Positions 7,323 to 15,384 of a DNA stretch of 34,404 nucleotides are shown in pieces. The stretch is taken from the NCBI GenBank assembly GCA_026397725.1, contig JAPLUI010000171.1, positions 1 to 34,404 of the forward strand. Reading direction: 5' to 3'. Numbering within the stretch: position 1 is the first letter of the stretch; each line of letters begins with the position of its first letter. Made by a program: the position numbers and the translations under genes. Below the pieces are notes generated by a model. That model had not been told where the DNA came from. It searched no databases and saw only the letters and a program-made list of their open reading frames with translations. This stretch comes from Verrucomicrobiota bacterium (GTDB lineage: Bacteria > Verrucomicrobiota > Verrucomicrobiia > Verrucomicrobiales > Akkermansiaceae).

Positions 7323-8300
7323 ATGATCCGTCCCCGCCGCAACCGCCGCACTCTGGCCATTCGCACGCTGGTGCGTGAGACCTCGCTCACGCCCGCCGAT
7401 TTCATTCTTCCCTTGTTCCTGCATGAAGACGCGGAAGATACCCCCATTGCCTCGATGCCCGGCGTCACCCGCTGGTCGTTGGACGGGCTGCTGCGTGAGG
7501 CTGGCGAAGCCCATGCGCTGGGCATCCCGGCAGTGGTTCTGTTTCCGAAGATCGACGAGTCCCTCAAATCCCCGCTGGCGGAAGAATGCCACCACGACGC
7601 CGGATTGGTGCCGCGTGCCATCCGCGCCCTCAAGGCCGCGCATCCGACGCTTTGCGTCATCACCGATGTCGCCCTCGACCCCTATAACTCGGATGGCCAC
7701 GACGGCGTGGTGCGGCGCGATGAACACGGCGAACTGACGATTCTCAATGATGAAACCGTAACCATCCTCTGCGAGCAGGCACTCTGCCATGCCCGCGCCG
7801 GTGCGGATATCGTGGCCCCCTCGGAGATGATGGATGGACGGGTGGCGGCCATCCGCGAGGCACTGGATTACGGCGGCTTCCAAGAGGTGGCCATCATGAG
7901 CTACACGGCCAAATACGCCTCCGCCTTTTACGGACCGTTCCGCGGCGCGCTGGATTCCGCCCCGAAGGATGGCGATAAACAGACCTACCAGATGGATCCG
8001 GCGAATTCCCGCGAAGCCGTGCGCGAAACCCTGCTGGATGAAGCCGAGGGCGCTGACATGCTCATGGTCAAGCCCGCCGGACCGTATCTGGACATCATCG
8101 CGAAAGTCCGCCACACCACCACCCTGCCGGTCGCAGCCTATCAGGTCAGCGGCGAGTATCTCATGCTCAAGAGCGCCTCCGCCAGTGGTTGGCTCAATGA
8201 GCGTGCCATCGTGATGGAATCCCTAACCGGTATCAAACGCGCCGGCGCGGACATGATCCTAACCTATTTCGCGAAACAAGCGGCGGCCTGGCTGCGCTAA
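7323..8300 (+). CDS. hemB: Porphobilinogen synthase (delta-aminolevulinate dehydratase)
   Basis: 325 residues, the normal family length. HemB condenses two 5-aminolevulinate molecules into porphobilinogen in tetrapyrrole synthesis. Both Schiff-base lysines are present, Lys197 in SYTAKYAS and Lys250 in MLMVKPAGPY, together with GPFRGALDSAP and AAYQVSGEY. The metal-site loop reads VALDPYNSDGHDG (116-128), lacking the cysteine cluster of zinc enzymes. This points to the Mg- or K-dependent class common in many bacteria. It begins 18 bp after acpS and probably belongs to the same transcription unit. Confidence 0.95.
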   Translation: MIRPRRNRRTLAIRTLVRETSLTPADFILPLFLHEDAEDTPIASMPGVTRWSLDGLLREAGEAHALGIPAVVLFPKIDESLKSPLAEECHHDAGLVPRAIRALKAAHPTLCVITDVALDPYNSDGHDGVVRRDEHGELTILNDETVTILCEQALCHARAGADIVAPSEMMDGRVAAIREALDYGGFQEVAIMSYTAKYASAFYGPFRGALDSAPKDGDKQTYQMDPANSREAVRETLLDEAEGADMLMVKPAGPYLDIIAKVRHTTTLPVAAYQVSGEYLMLKSASASGWLNERAIVMESLTGIKRAGADMILTYFAKQAAAWLR

Positions 8301-8317
8301 GCGGCGGGGACCTCCAT

Positions 8318-8343
8318 CGTGGCGGCGGCTGGCAACCGCCACG
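8318..8343. terminator. Hairpin between convergent genes
   Basis: CGTGGCGG (8318-8325) pairs perfectly with CCGCCACG (8336-8343) over a 10-nt loop. It lies in the 44-bp gap between convergent hemB and the minus-strand gene ending at 8345, a typical place for a bidirectional terminator. There is no long T-run on either side. Confidence 0.5.
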
Positions 8344-8344
8344 C

Positions 8345-11300
8345 TCATCTCTCGGTGGCATTCTGCATCAGCTTGGCAGCCAGCACGCCGGCACGCTCAC
8401 GCAGGTATTGCGGCTCGCGGGCGTTGGTGGCAATGGCCTCGATGGCCTGGCGGAAGTCTTCGAGTTGCGGACCTAACAGACGGGACAGTTGGCTGAGAAT
8501 TTCCCCGCGCTCACTGTTGTCGCCGGCGTGCAGACGCTCGCGGAGGAAAGCGTCCATGCCGGGTTCGGCGAGCAGCAGGAGACTGACGCGGGCGCGGATG
8601 CGGACCTCCTGCGCCGGATCGCCTGACAGATTGCGCAGGATGGTTAGGGTCTGTTCACGGTCGGTGGCAGCGGCATCCGCAAGCCCGACGGCGGCTTCGG
8701 CACGGTCGTTAGATGCAGCGGCGGCGGCAAGGGTCCGGTAAAATGCCTGGGCGGCGGCAGGTCCGATCTTGCGCACGGCTTCGAGGACGAGTTCGGGCGT
8801 CAGCAGTTCCTCGTCGCGGCGCGGATCGCGCGGCCGGCGCAGGGCGGTGACTTGCATTTCATCCCAGTCGCTGGCGATGGCATCAAGATTGCGCAACGCC
8901 AGGTATTCCTCGCGGCTGGCAGTCACCGCCTGCTGCGCCAGGTAACCTGAACCAGCCCGGCGGTTGTGCTCGGCGTTGCGGGCGTCCTGGTGCAGTTCGA
9001 CGAGTTTGGGCACGGCTTGTGGTGCCTTGAGTTCGCCCAGCGCCCAAACAATCGACGCGCGTGCCAAACCGCTTTCCATGTCGAGTGCTTGGACCAGCGG
9101 CGGGATCGAGGATGGGTCGGCAATGGCACCACAGGCGCGGGCGGCATTCGAGCGCACGACCCGATCCTTGCTGGTGAGCGCAGCGTGCAAGGCCGGCAGC
9201 AGCGCTTTGCCGGCGTGCTGGAAGATGGCTTGCACGAAACCGCACAGCGGGCCGTGGCGCTCGGTGTCTTGCGCGGCTAGCAGAATGTCAACGGCCTCGG
9301 GATGATTGCGCAGGGCCTCACCCAGCACCGGATAGAGTTGCTTGATGTCATCATGGTTGGGTGGCGGGCGCCGCACCAACAACTCGAAAATCGTGCGATC
9401 CGCATGGGGTGCCAGCGCGGCATAAGCCCGCACCGGATCGGCTTCAACGCCGATGGAGGAATCCGCACCGAAGGGGAAATTGCCGAAGCCGTTGACCCGC
9501 TCAATGATTTCCTCGAAGAACGCGAGCGGCGGCACCTCACCGCGCCGGGCCAAGGCCAGTGCGGCCACGGCGCGGATTCCCGGATCGCTGTCTTCAAGCG
9601 CCAGACGCAATGGCGGCAGCGCGGCATCGCTCGTGCAACGCGACAGCAGCCACACGGCGGTCGCACGCACATTGCGATAAGAATCGCTCACACAGTCGGC
9701 GAGGATGAAGGCGTAAGGGTCGCCGCCGCCTTGCAGGACCGGATTGATTGCCGCCGCCAGCGCATTGGCGCGCACGTAGCGGTTCGCGTGGGCGGCCAGT
9801 TCCTTCAACTGGGCCACCGCAATCGGATTCGGGATCGGGGTCAGCTTGGCTTCCTCCCGCAGGGTTTGTGTTGGATTGGGGACGCGCCGCGCGTTCAGCT
9901 CAGCGAAGGCCAGCGTCGGCGCGTCCTTGCCGGGGAAAACCACCAAGCCGCGGCTGCCGCAAATCCACGTCTTGCCGTCGCGCTCATAGCGGCGATAGGC
10001 CGGTCCGCCGAGCAAGGGCAGCGTGCCAACGCTTGCTTGGGCGAGGCGTTTCTCGGCCTCTTCCTGCGGCAGGAATTCCGGCTCGCCGCCGGAGGTGAAC
10101 CGGCTGGTCGTTAGATCGAGCCGCCCCGGCCGGCACTGACGGTAGCGTTGGTTGTCGAGATTGTTGTAGCGGAGATATTCCACGCCGTAGCGCAATTCCA
10201 ACTGGCCGTCCTTCACCGCCAGCCCGACCACCTTGTTCGAGTCCATCCCGGCGGAGCGGAAGAACGACGTGAACACGCGGGTTTGCGGATCAAATACCGT
10301 TAGGCCGCCGCGTGCATCATCCCAACCGGAGGCAAAGCAAAGTTTTCCGCCCACCTCGACGCCATCAAGCACCGGTCCGCAGCACAGGCCTTGCGTGCTG
10401 TCGAAATGCCGCAAGGAGGTCTCGCCGCGTCGCAACACGGCCAGGCCGGCGCCGACGCAGAGCCATTCCTGCCGGCGGGTGTCGTCGAACCACACTGCCC
10501 ACACCGCATCGACCGGCCAGCGATCCGGCCACGCCGAGGCGCGGATGCCGGCCCGCAAGCCGTCGGGCCAGGCATTCGAGGTGGCGTGGTAGGACTGGCC
10601 ATCCGGCAGGAGCAGCCCTTCCGGCAGCGGATCGCTGATCGCTCTGGCACCCCCGGAATCAGGTTCGGGCATCCGGCGGATCAGACCTGTGGCTTCGTCG
10701 AAGACATAACGTCCCCAGCTCGCGGCAAACACAAGTTGACCCTGGTCTTTGCCGATGTAGGCAATCCTCTCGTTGATCATGCGCTGGTCGCGTGAGACGT
10801 TGCCGCCAAGTTGAATCGGAGTCACCCGCAGGGTTTGGCGGTCAACCCGCGCCGGGCGGTGGCGCAAGTCATCGTTGAGGTAAACGTCCGCCCATACCTG
10901 GCCGTCAAGGATGCCTATCAGATGTACGGGCTCGCGGGTGCCAGGGTTCTCCAGCACGCTCCACGCATCTGCTGCGCGGTCATAGCGGAGCAAGCCGTGG
11001 TTGCCGTCGGCCCAGACGCATTCGCGATCCGGCTCGAAGCGGCCGATCTCCGGGCCCTGCTCGAAGCCGGGATTTTCCGCCGCAAACGACCGCAAGGCGA
11101 GCGTGCGCCGGTCCATCAGCATGATGCCACCGCGCACGCCGATCCAAAGTTGCTCGTCATCCAGCGCCAGCGCCGTCACTTGGCCGAGCGCCTCATGCGC
11201 GATCGACCAGTCGCCTGCCGCAATGCGGAACAAGCCCTCCGTGGTGCCCACCCAGACGTGCTGCCCGGTGGCGACCATCGCGGTGACGGCTCTGCCTAAC

Positions 11301-13663
11301 ACAATGCGGGTGACGGGCATGCCCTTGAAATCATAAACTGCCACACCCCACGGCTGACCGGCGTAAACGAACTGCTCATCCCGCGCCATGCAGGTGACGG
11401 ACTCGCACGAGGCGATGAGAGTCACCTCCCGCGACACGTTGGCCCACGGCGGAACAGCGGTCCCGCCTGGTTCTGTATTGGCGGTGCTTCCAACCCGGCG
11501 CTCCAACTGCGCCCGTGCGCCGGTCCAGCGTGAATCCTGCAGCGCTGCGGCGAGGTCATGCTGATATGCCTTGTCATCCGCATGCTGGATGGCGAGCGCG
11601 AGACAGGCATTGCCAAATTCCTCAAGCCCGTTGTCACCAAACGAGCTGTATAGGTTCGGGTCGTATTTCTCAAACGGCCGTTCGCTCTTGGCCAGCCGCA
11701 GACCGAGTGCGCGCAAGTCGTCTAACTGGCTGTTCTGTTCATAGAGCCGCATCAGGCGGTAGGCGAGGTCGAGATAGTTAGAGAAGTGGGTGCGGTTCCA
11801 CACGCCCTTGCCGCGGGGGAAGGCGTTGCTGGCGTCGGTGGCGAGCAATGCTTCCAGCGCCGCGATGGCTGCGGGTCCTTCGAGGTGGTCTTCGAGGTCT
11901 AGCAGTTCGAGGCGGGCGACCGCATCGCGCGGATTCGCCTGCACGACGGCACGCATGAACTCGCGCTCCTGCTCGCGGCCCAGTTTGGCGAACCGTTCCT
12001 GCCACTCATGCCAGCCGGAATAACCCCCGGTGCTGATGGCGGCGGCGTGGGTCATGGCTGCCGGATAGTCGCGCTGCTGCCAGGCAAGGTTGGCGCGAGC
12101 ACGGGGGCTCTTGGTGGCGGCCATGGTCTGCTTCGCCCACTCGTTGAAACGCGCCTCTTGCCCGGCGGCATTGAAGCGCGTGGCCATTTGCTCGACTTGC
12201 GCCAGGGTTTCGAGCCGACGCTCGTCGGCATCGAATTGAGACAATTCCGTCTCCAACACCTTGTCCGTACGACCCACGGCGGCGTAGAGCCGCACCAGCC
12301 GATCCTGCACCTCGCCGCGCACCAGCGGCGTGGCTCCGGGTTGTACCAAATCGCTCTGGAAAAATGCGCTTGCTTGATGATGCGGTGCCTCGGAAATCCG
12401 CTCCTCGGCGTCGGGCACTTGCATGGGTCCGGGTGTCGCGGCCAGCACCTGCTCGAACGCGGTGATCGCCTCGGCGGGTTGGCCGTTGCTATCGAAAACC
12501 TGGCCGCGGCGGTAGGCGGCGCTCAACTCGTCAAACGTGCCGTGTTGGATGAAGGCGAGTTCGAGTGCCAGTGCGGCCGCCGCCTGCCCTTGGTGCAACC
12601 TCACCTGCGCCAGCACCCGGTAGGCGCGGTTTTCGCCGCGATCAATCTGATGTTGCAGTTCATCTATCAGATCGACATCCCGCCCGGCACTCTTGAACTC
12701 GCCGTACGCGAGCCGGATGAATTCCTTGCGTGCCACGCCGACCCGGCCGGGTCCGAACGCGAAGGCGTGATCCAACGGCGCATTGCGCAGCGGGTAATCC
12801 GGCGCCGCCCCGGCGGGCAGCCCTTGCGGATGCGTCAGATTGGGATTGAGATCCATGTCCATCACCCGCAGCGGTTCCAGCAGTGCGGCCAGCGCGGCGT
12901 CGCTGCGGCCCGTGCGCTTGAGGAAGAACGCATGGTCCAGCGCGAACTGGAGGCCGTAGCTGTTGAAGCCGGGCGGGCGGACCAACTGAGGCACCTTGCC
13001 GGCGGGTTGCTGCTTGTCGTCATCCTGCGGCACCTCGATCAGGTATGGCCGGGTGTTCGCCCGGTGGCGGTCCCGGATGCGTGCGAACTCAGCCGCCGCG
13101 TCGTCTGTGAGGTCGAGCGCGATGAGCCGGCGCAGCAGCCAGTTGTCGCGGTGGCTGCCGGGGCCGTAACTGAACGGCAGCGCAGGCTGGGAGACGGCGT
13201 AACTGGCAAAATTGTCGTCGCCGCCCAGCGAGCCCGGCGGTTCGACCGGGTAATAGCCGGGTTGGTTGGTGCCCCAGTGGTTTTTGGCTGCGGTAGTGGC
13301 GAGCGTGTGGAAGCGCGGCTTCGCGTCGTCCTTGCGGCCACTCGCCAACAGCAACTCCGCCTCGACCAGCAAGGCGCGGGGCGAGTCCGGCAGCCGCGGG
13401 TCATGTTGGAGAATTGCCAGAAACTTCGCCGCCTCACCGCGGGCGAGCGCCACGGCGGCGAATTCGCCGCCGGGAATGGCAAGGTATTGTTTGAACGCCT
13501 CCTCGGCGCGGTCTGCGGCAACCAGCTTGCGGGCCGCCTCGAAGCGTTGGCGATCATTCACCTCCTCGCCGGCGCTGGCACCAGCCAGCAACAATCCCGC
13601 AATCAGACACCTGCGCCATCCTGCCCGCCGTACGCCGCCGAGTGTGACTGCCTGCTTGTTCAT
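8345..13663 (-). CDS. Giant exported TPR / beta-propeller / HEAT-repeat protein
   Basis: 1772 residues with an N-terminal signal peptide (RR...CLIAGLLLAGASAG, cleavage near residue 32). The first roughly 700 residues look alpha-helical with TPR-like units, for example GQPAEAITAFEQVLAATPG. From about 745 to 1230 there are beta-propeller-like blades with repeated phrases such as VWVGTTEGLFRI, LWIGVRGGIMLMDR and LVVFPG, reminiscent of two-component-regulator propellers. From about 1285 to the end are HEAT-like repeats (VRATAVWLLSRC, GIRAVAALALARRGE, VVRSNAARACGAIADPSSIPPLVQAL). No catalytic motif was seen, so a scaffold or binding role outside the cytoplasm is likely. It starts 21 bp after the DUF4139-like gene, so the two are probably an operon. 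Function unknown. Confidence 0.8.
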   Translation of the reverse strand: MNKQAVTLGGVRRAGWRRCLIAGLLLAGASAGEEVNDRQRFEAARKLVAADRAEEAFKQYLAIPGGEFAAVALARGEAAKFLAILQHDPRLPDSPRALLVEAELLLASGRKDDAKPRFHTLATTAAKNHWGTNQPGYYPVEPPGSLGGDDNFASYAVSQPALPFSYGPGSHRDNWLLRRLIALDLTDDAAAEFARIRDRHRANTRPYLIEVPQDDDKQQPAGKVPQLVRPPGFNSYGLQFALDHAFFLKRTGRSDAALAALLEPLRVMDMDLNPNLTHPQGLPAGAAPDYPLRNAPLDHAFAFGPGRVGVARKEFIRLAYGEFKSAGRDVDLIDELQHQIDRGENRAYRVLAQVRLHQGQAAAALALELAFIQHGTFDELSAAYRRGQVFDSNGQPAEAITAFEQVLAATPGPMQVPDAEERISEAPHHQASAFFQSDLVQPGATPLVRGEVQDRLVRLYAAVGRTDKVLETELSQFDADERRLETLAQVEQMATRFNAAGQEARFNEWAKQTMAATKSPRARANLAWQQRDYPAAMTHAAAISTGGYSGWHEWQERFAKLGREQEREFMRAVVQANPRDAVARLELLDLEDHLEGPAAIAALEALLATDASNAFPRGKGVWNRTHFSNYLDLAYRLMRLYEQNSQLDDLRALGLRLAKSERPFEKYDPNLYSSFGDNGLEEFGNACLALAIQHADDKAYQHDLAAALQDSRWTGARAQLERRVGSTANTEPGGTAVPPWANVSREVTLIASCESVTCMARDEQFVYAGQPWGVAVYDFKGMPVTRIVLGRAVTAMVATGQHVWVGTTEGLFRIAAGDWSIAHEALGQVTALALDDEQLWIGVRGGIMLMDRRTLALRSFAAENPGFEQGPEIGRFEPDRECVWADGNHGLLRYDRAADAWSVLENPGTREPVHLIGILDGQVWADVYLNDDLRHRPARVDRQTLRVTPIQLGGNVSRDQRMINERIAYIGKDQGQLVFAASWGRYVFDEATGLIRRMPEPDSGGARAISDPLPEGLLLPDGQSYHATSNAWPDGLRAGIRASAWPDRWPVDAVWAVWFDDTRRQEWLCVGAGLAVLRRGETSLRHFDSTQGLCCGPVLDGVEVGGKLCFASGWDDARGGLTVFDPQTRVFTSFFRSAGMDSNKVVGLAVKDGQLELRYGVEYLRYNNLDNQRYRQCRPGRLDLTTSRFTSGGEPEFLPQEEAEKRLAQASVGTLPLLGGPAYRRYERDGKTWICGSRGLVVFPGKDAPTLAFAELNARRVPNPTQTLREEAKLTPIPNPIAVAQLKELAAHANRYVRANALAAAINPVLQGGGDPYAFILADCVSDSYRNVRATAVWLLSRCTSDAALPPLRLALEDSDPGIRAVAALALARRGEVPPLAFFEEIIERVNGFGNFPFGADSSIGVEADPVRAYAALAPHADRTIFELLVRRPPPNHDDIKQLYPVLGEALRNHPEAVDILLAAQDTERHGPLCGFVQAIFQHAGKALLPALHAALTSKDRVVRSNAARACGAIADPSSIPPLVQALDMESGLARASIVWALGELKAPQAVPKLVELHQDARNAEHNRRAGSGYLAQQAVTASREEYLALRNLDAIASDWDEMQVTALRRPRDPRRDEELLTPELVLEAVRKIGPAAAQAFYRTLAAAAASNDRAEAAVGLADAAATDREQTLTILRNLSGDPAQEVRIRARVSLLLLAEPGMDAFLRERLHAGDNSERGEILSQLSRLLGPQLEDFRQAIEAIATNAREPQYLRERAGVLAAKLMQNATER

Positions 13664-13684
13664 GTCATTGTTCTCCTGCTGAAC

Positions 13685-15256
13685 TCAACGGGATGGCACG
13701 TAGCGCTCGTATCTGTAGGTCAGGGTCTTCGACTCGCTTGATTTCACGGTGATGTTCCACTTCACGGTAGCCGTGCGTTCCGCCAGTTTCAAATTCGCGG
13801 TGTCCAAGACGATTTTCGCCCCGTCGGAGGCGCTCAGCGGTTTGCCCTGAACCCGCAGATCGACGATCACTTCGCTCGGTTTCTTGCCGAAATTGCGGAG
13901 GATCAATTCGCCATCGAGGGTGACCAGGTCGAGAAAGAAATCACCGGACGGCTGATGCGCCTTGAGCTTGCGTTCAACCTCCGCCTCGCTCTGGTCATGG
14001 GCGAGGTTGATGGCCGTGGTGACGGGAACCTCGCCTTTGCCACCCTTCGGGACATACTTCAGCAAGTCCTCACTCAGCGCATTGCCCTCACTGGTGGTTA
14101 GACAAGGACCGGTGGTCCATGGCGTGTCTGTGTCGTTGTGGAGGACCAGTAAGTGCTCGATGTCGTTAGGTGGCGACCACCGGTACACATGGCCATACTT
14201 GATCCGCTTCACGAACAGCGTCACGACGGCTTTTTCCCCCAGCCGCAAGGTCAGATCCTTGCGCGTGTAAACGGTGAAATCGCTGGCCCCCGCACCATCC
14301 CACTGGGGCAGGTTGCCAGTCGCCTCCTTCAGATCGCGCCCGCCCGCCGGCACCGGTTTGTCCACAACTCCGGGCGGCTCCGCCCTAACATCAGTGGCGA
14401 CCGCCGCCCGGTTCATGATCTGCGTCATCACCTCGCGGGGTGCCACGGCCGCTCCGATCGTCCGGATGACCTGTCCAACCGCCAGCGGCGCCAGCAAGTC
14501 GGTGTGGAGGAAATGCGGCACCCCAACCACGAAGTTCACATCACCATGGACGATGTCCTCGGCCTCATTCACCAGCGTGCCGCGCAGGGTCAGTTCCGCC
14601 GTGTCTTCATCGCGTAGGGTGAGCGTGTATTCCGGAATCCACGTCACCCCCTTGCGCAGATACGCCATGCCCAGGGTGGTTTCGCCAGGCACTTTCGCGC
14701 CATCGGAGGACACATGGACCCGCAACGGCTTTTCGAGCACTTGCAACTTCCTGATGCCTTCCAGCGGCACCGCGAAACTATTGGTGTCCGCTTGCAGCAC
14801 GACGTATTCCGGCCCCACGGAGACGAGTTGACCTACCGAGCTGCGATCCGCCCCCAGCTCGCGGTAGGTGAGTTGCAGTTTCAGGAATTTGCAGCTCTCC
14901 AACCGCGCCCGTTTGCTCGCGGCATCCTGTGGTGCATCCACCCCATCGAAGGCGACCACCTCGCCGGGCCCGGTGCTGACAATGTCAACGGTCTCGTCCT
15001 TGGCGTGCGAGTACACCGCCAGCGTGCCGAACGCCGCCGGCGGGACGGCCTCGGAAACACACCAGCCATCGCGCAGCGCGACCTTGCCCTGCCTCAGGAA
15101 GAAGCCGAGGCCGTTCTTGAACACGGTAACCGAGGTCACCTTGGGTTTCCAGCGATACGGACTCTCCTGCTCGTCCTCCGCCCTTGCCCGCGGCACGGCA
15201 CCAAGGATCCCGACCACCATTACCCCAACCGACAGTGTGCGTTTCAGCGTTGACAT
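13685..15256 (-). CDS. Exported DUF4139-like protein
   Basis: 523 residues with a signal peptide (about 1-26, ending in ARA). The sequence VTSVTVFKNGLGFFLRQG near the start, LRKGVTWIPEYTLTLRDED in the middle and SESKTLTYRYERYV at the C-terminus resemble the DUF4139 / mucoidy-inhibitor-like beta-rich family. The biochemical role of that family is unclear to me. A Shine-Dalgarno-like AGGATGA lies about 10 nt before the ATG at 15256. It is the first gene of a likely two-gene operon with the giant repeat protein, which suggests the two exported products act together. Family assignment is by motif recall and moderate in certainty. Confidence 0.7.
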   Translation of the reverse strand: MSTLKRTLSVGVMVVGILGAVPRARAEDEQESPYRWKPKVTSVTVFKNGLGFFLRQGKVALRDGWCVSEAVPPAAFGTLAVYSHAKDETVDIVSTGPGEVVAFDGVDAPQDAASKRARLESCKFLKLQLTYRELGADRSSVGQLVSVGPEYVVLQADTNSFAVPLEGIRKLQVLEKPLRVHVSSDGAKVPGETTLGMAYLRKGVTWIPEYTLTLRDEDTAELTLRGTLVNEAEDIVHGDVNFVVGVPHFLHTDLLAPLAVGQVIRTIGAAVAPREVMTQIMNRAAVATDVRAEPPGVVDKPVPAGGRDLKEATGNLPQWDGAGASDFTVYTRKDLTLRLGEKAVVTLFVKRIKYGHVYRWSPPNDIEHLLVLHNDTDTPWTTGPCLTTSEGNALSEDLLKYVPKGGKGEVPVTTAINLAHDQSEAEVERKLKAHQPSGDFFLDLVTLDGELILRNFGKKPSEVIVDLRVQGKPLSASDGAKIVLDTANLKLAERTATVKWNITVKSSESKTLTYRYERYVPSR

Positions 15257-15384
15257 GCCGTCATCCTAGCACCGGCTGGCGGGGACATTGTAAACTGTTC
15301 GTAAAACATTCATGGCGCTGCCAGCGGAGGCCCGCATGCTGCAGGCGGGGCGATGATGCAATGCACGATCCGGTGGATCGCACC

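Noticed and set aside
12008..13741. 577-residue plus-strand frame opposite the giant repeat protein
   Set aside because: Antisense to a coherent repeat protein with a signal peptide; the plus-strand translation has no recognisable domain, as is common in GC-rich coding DNA.
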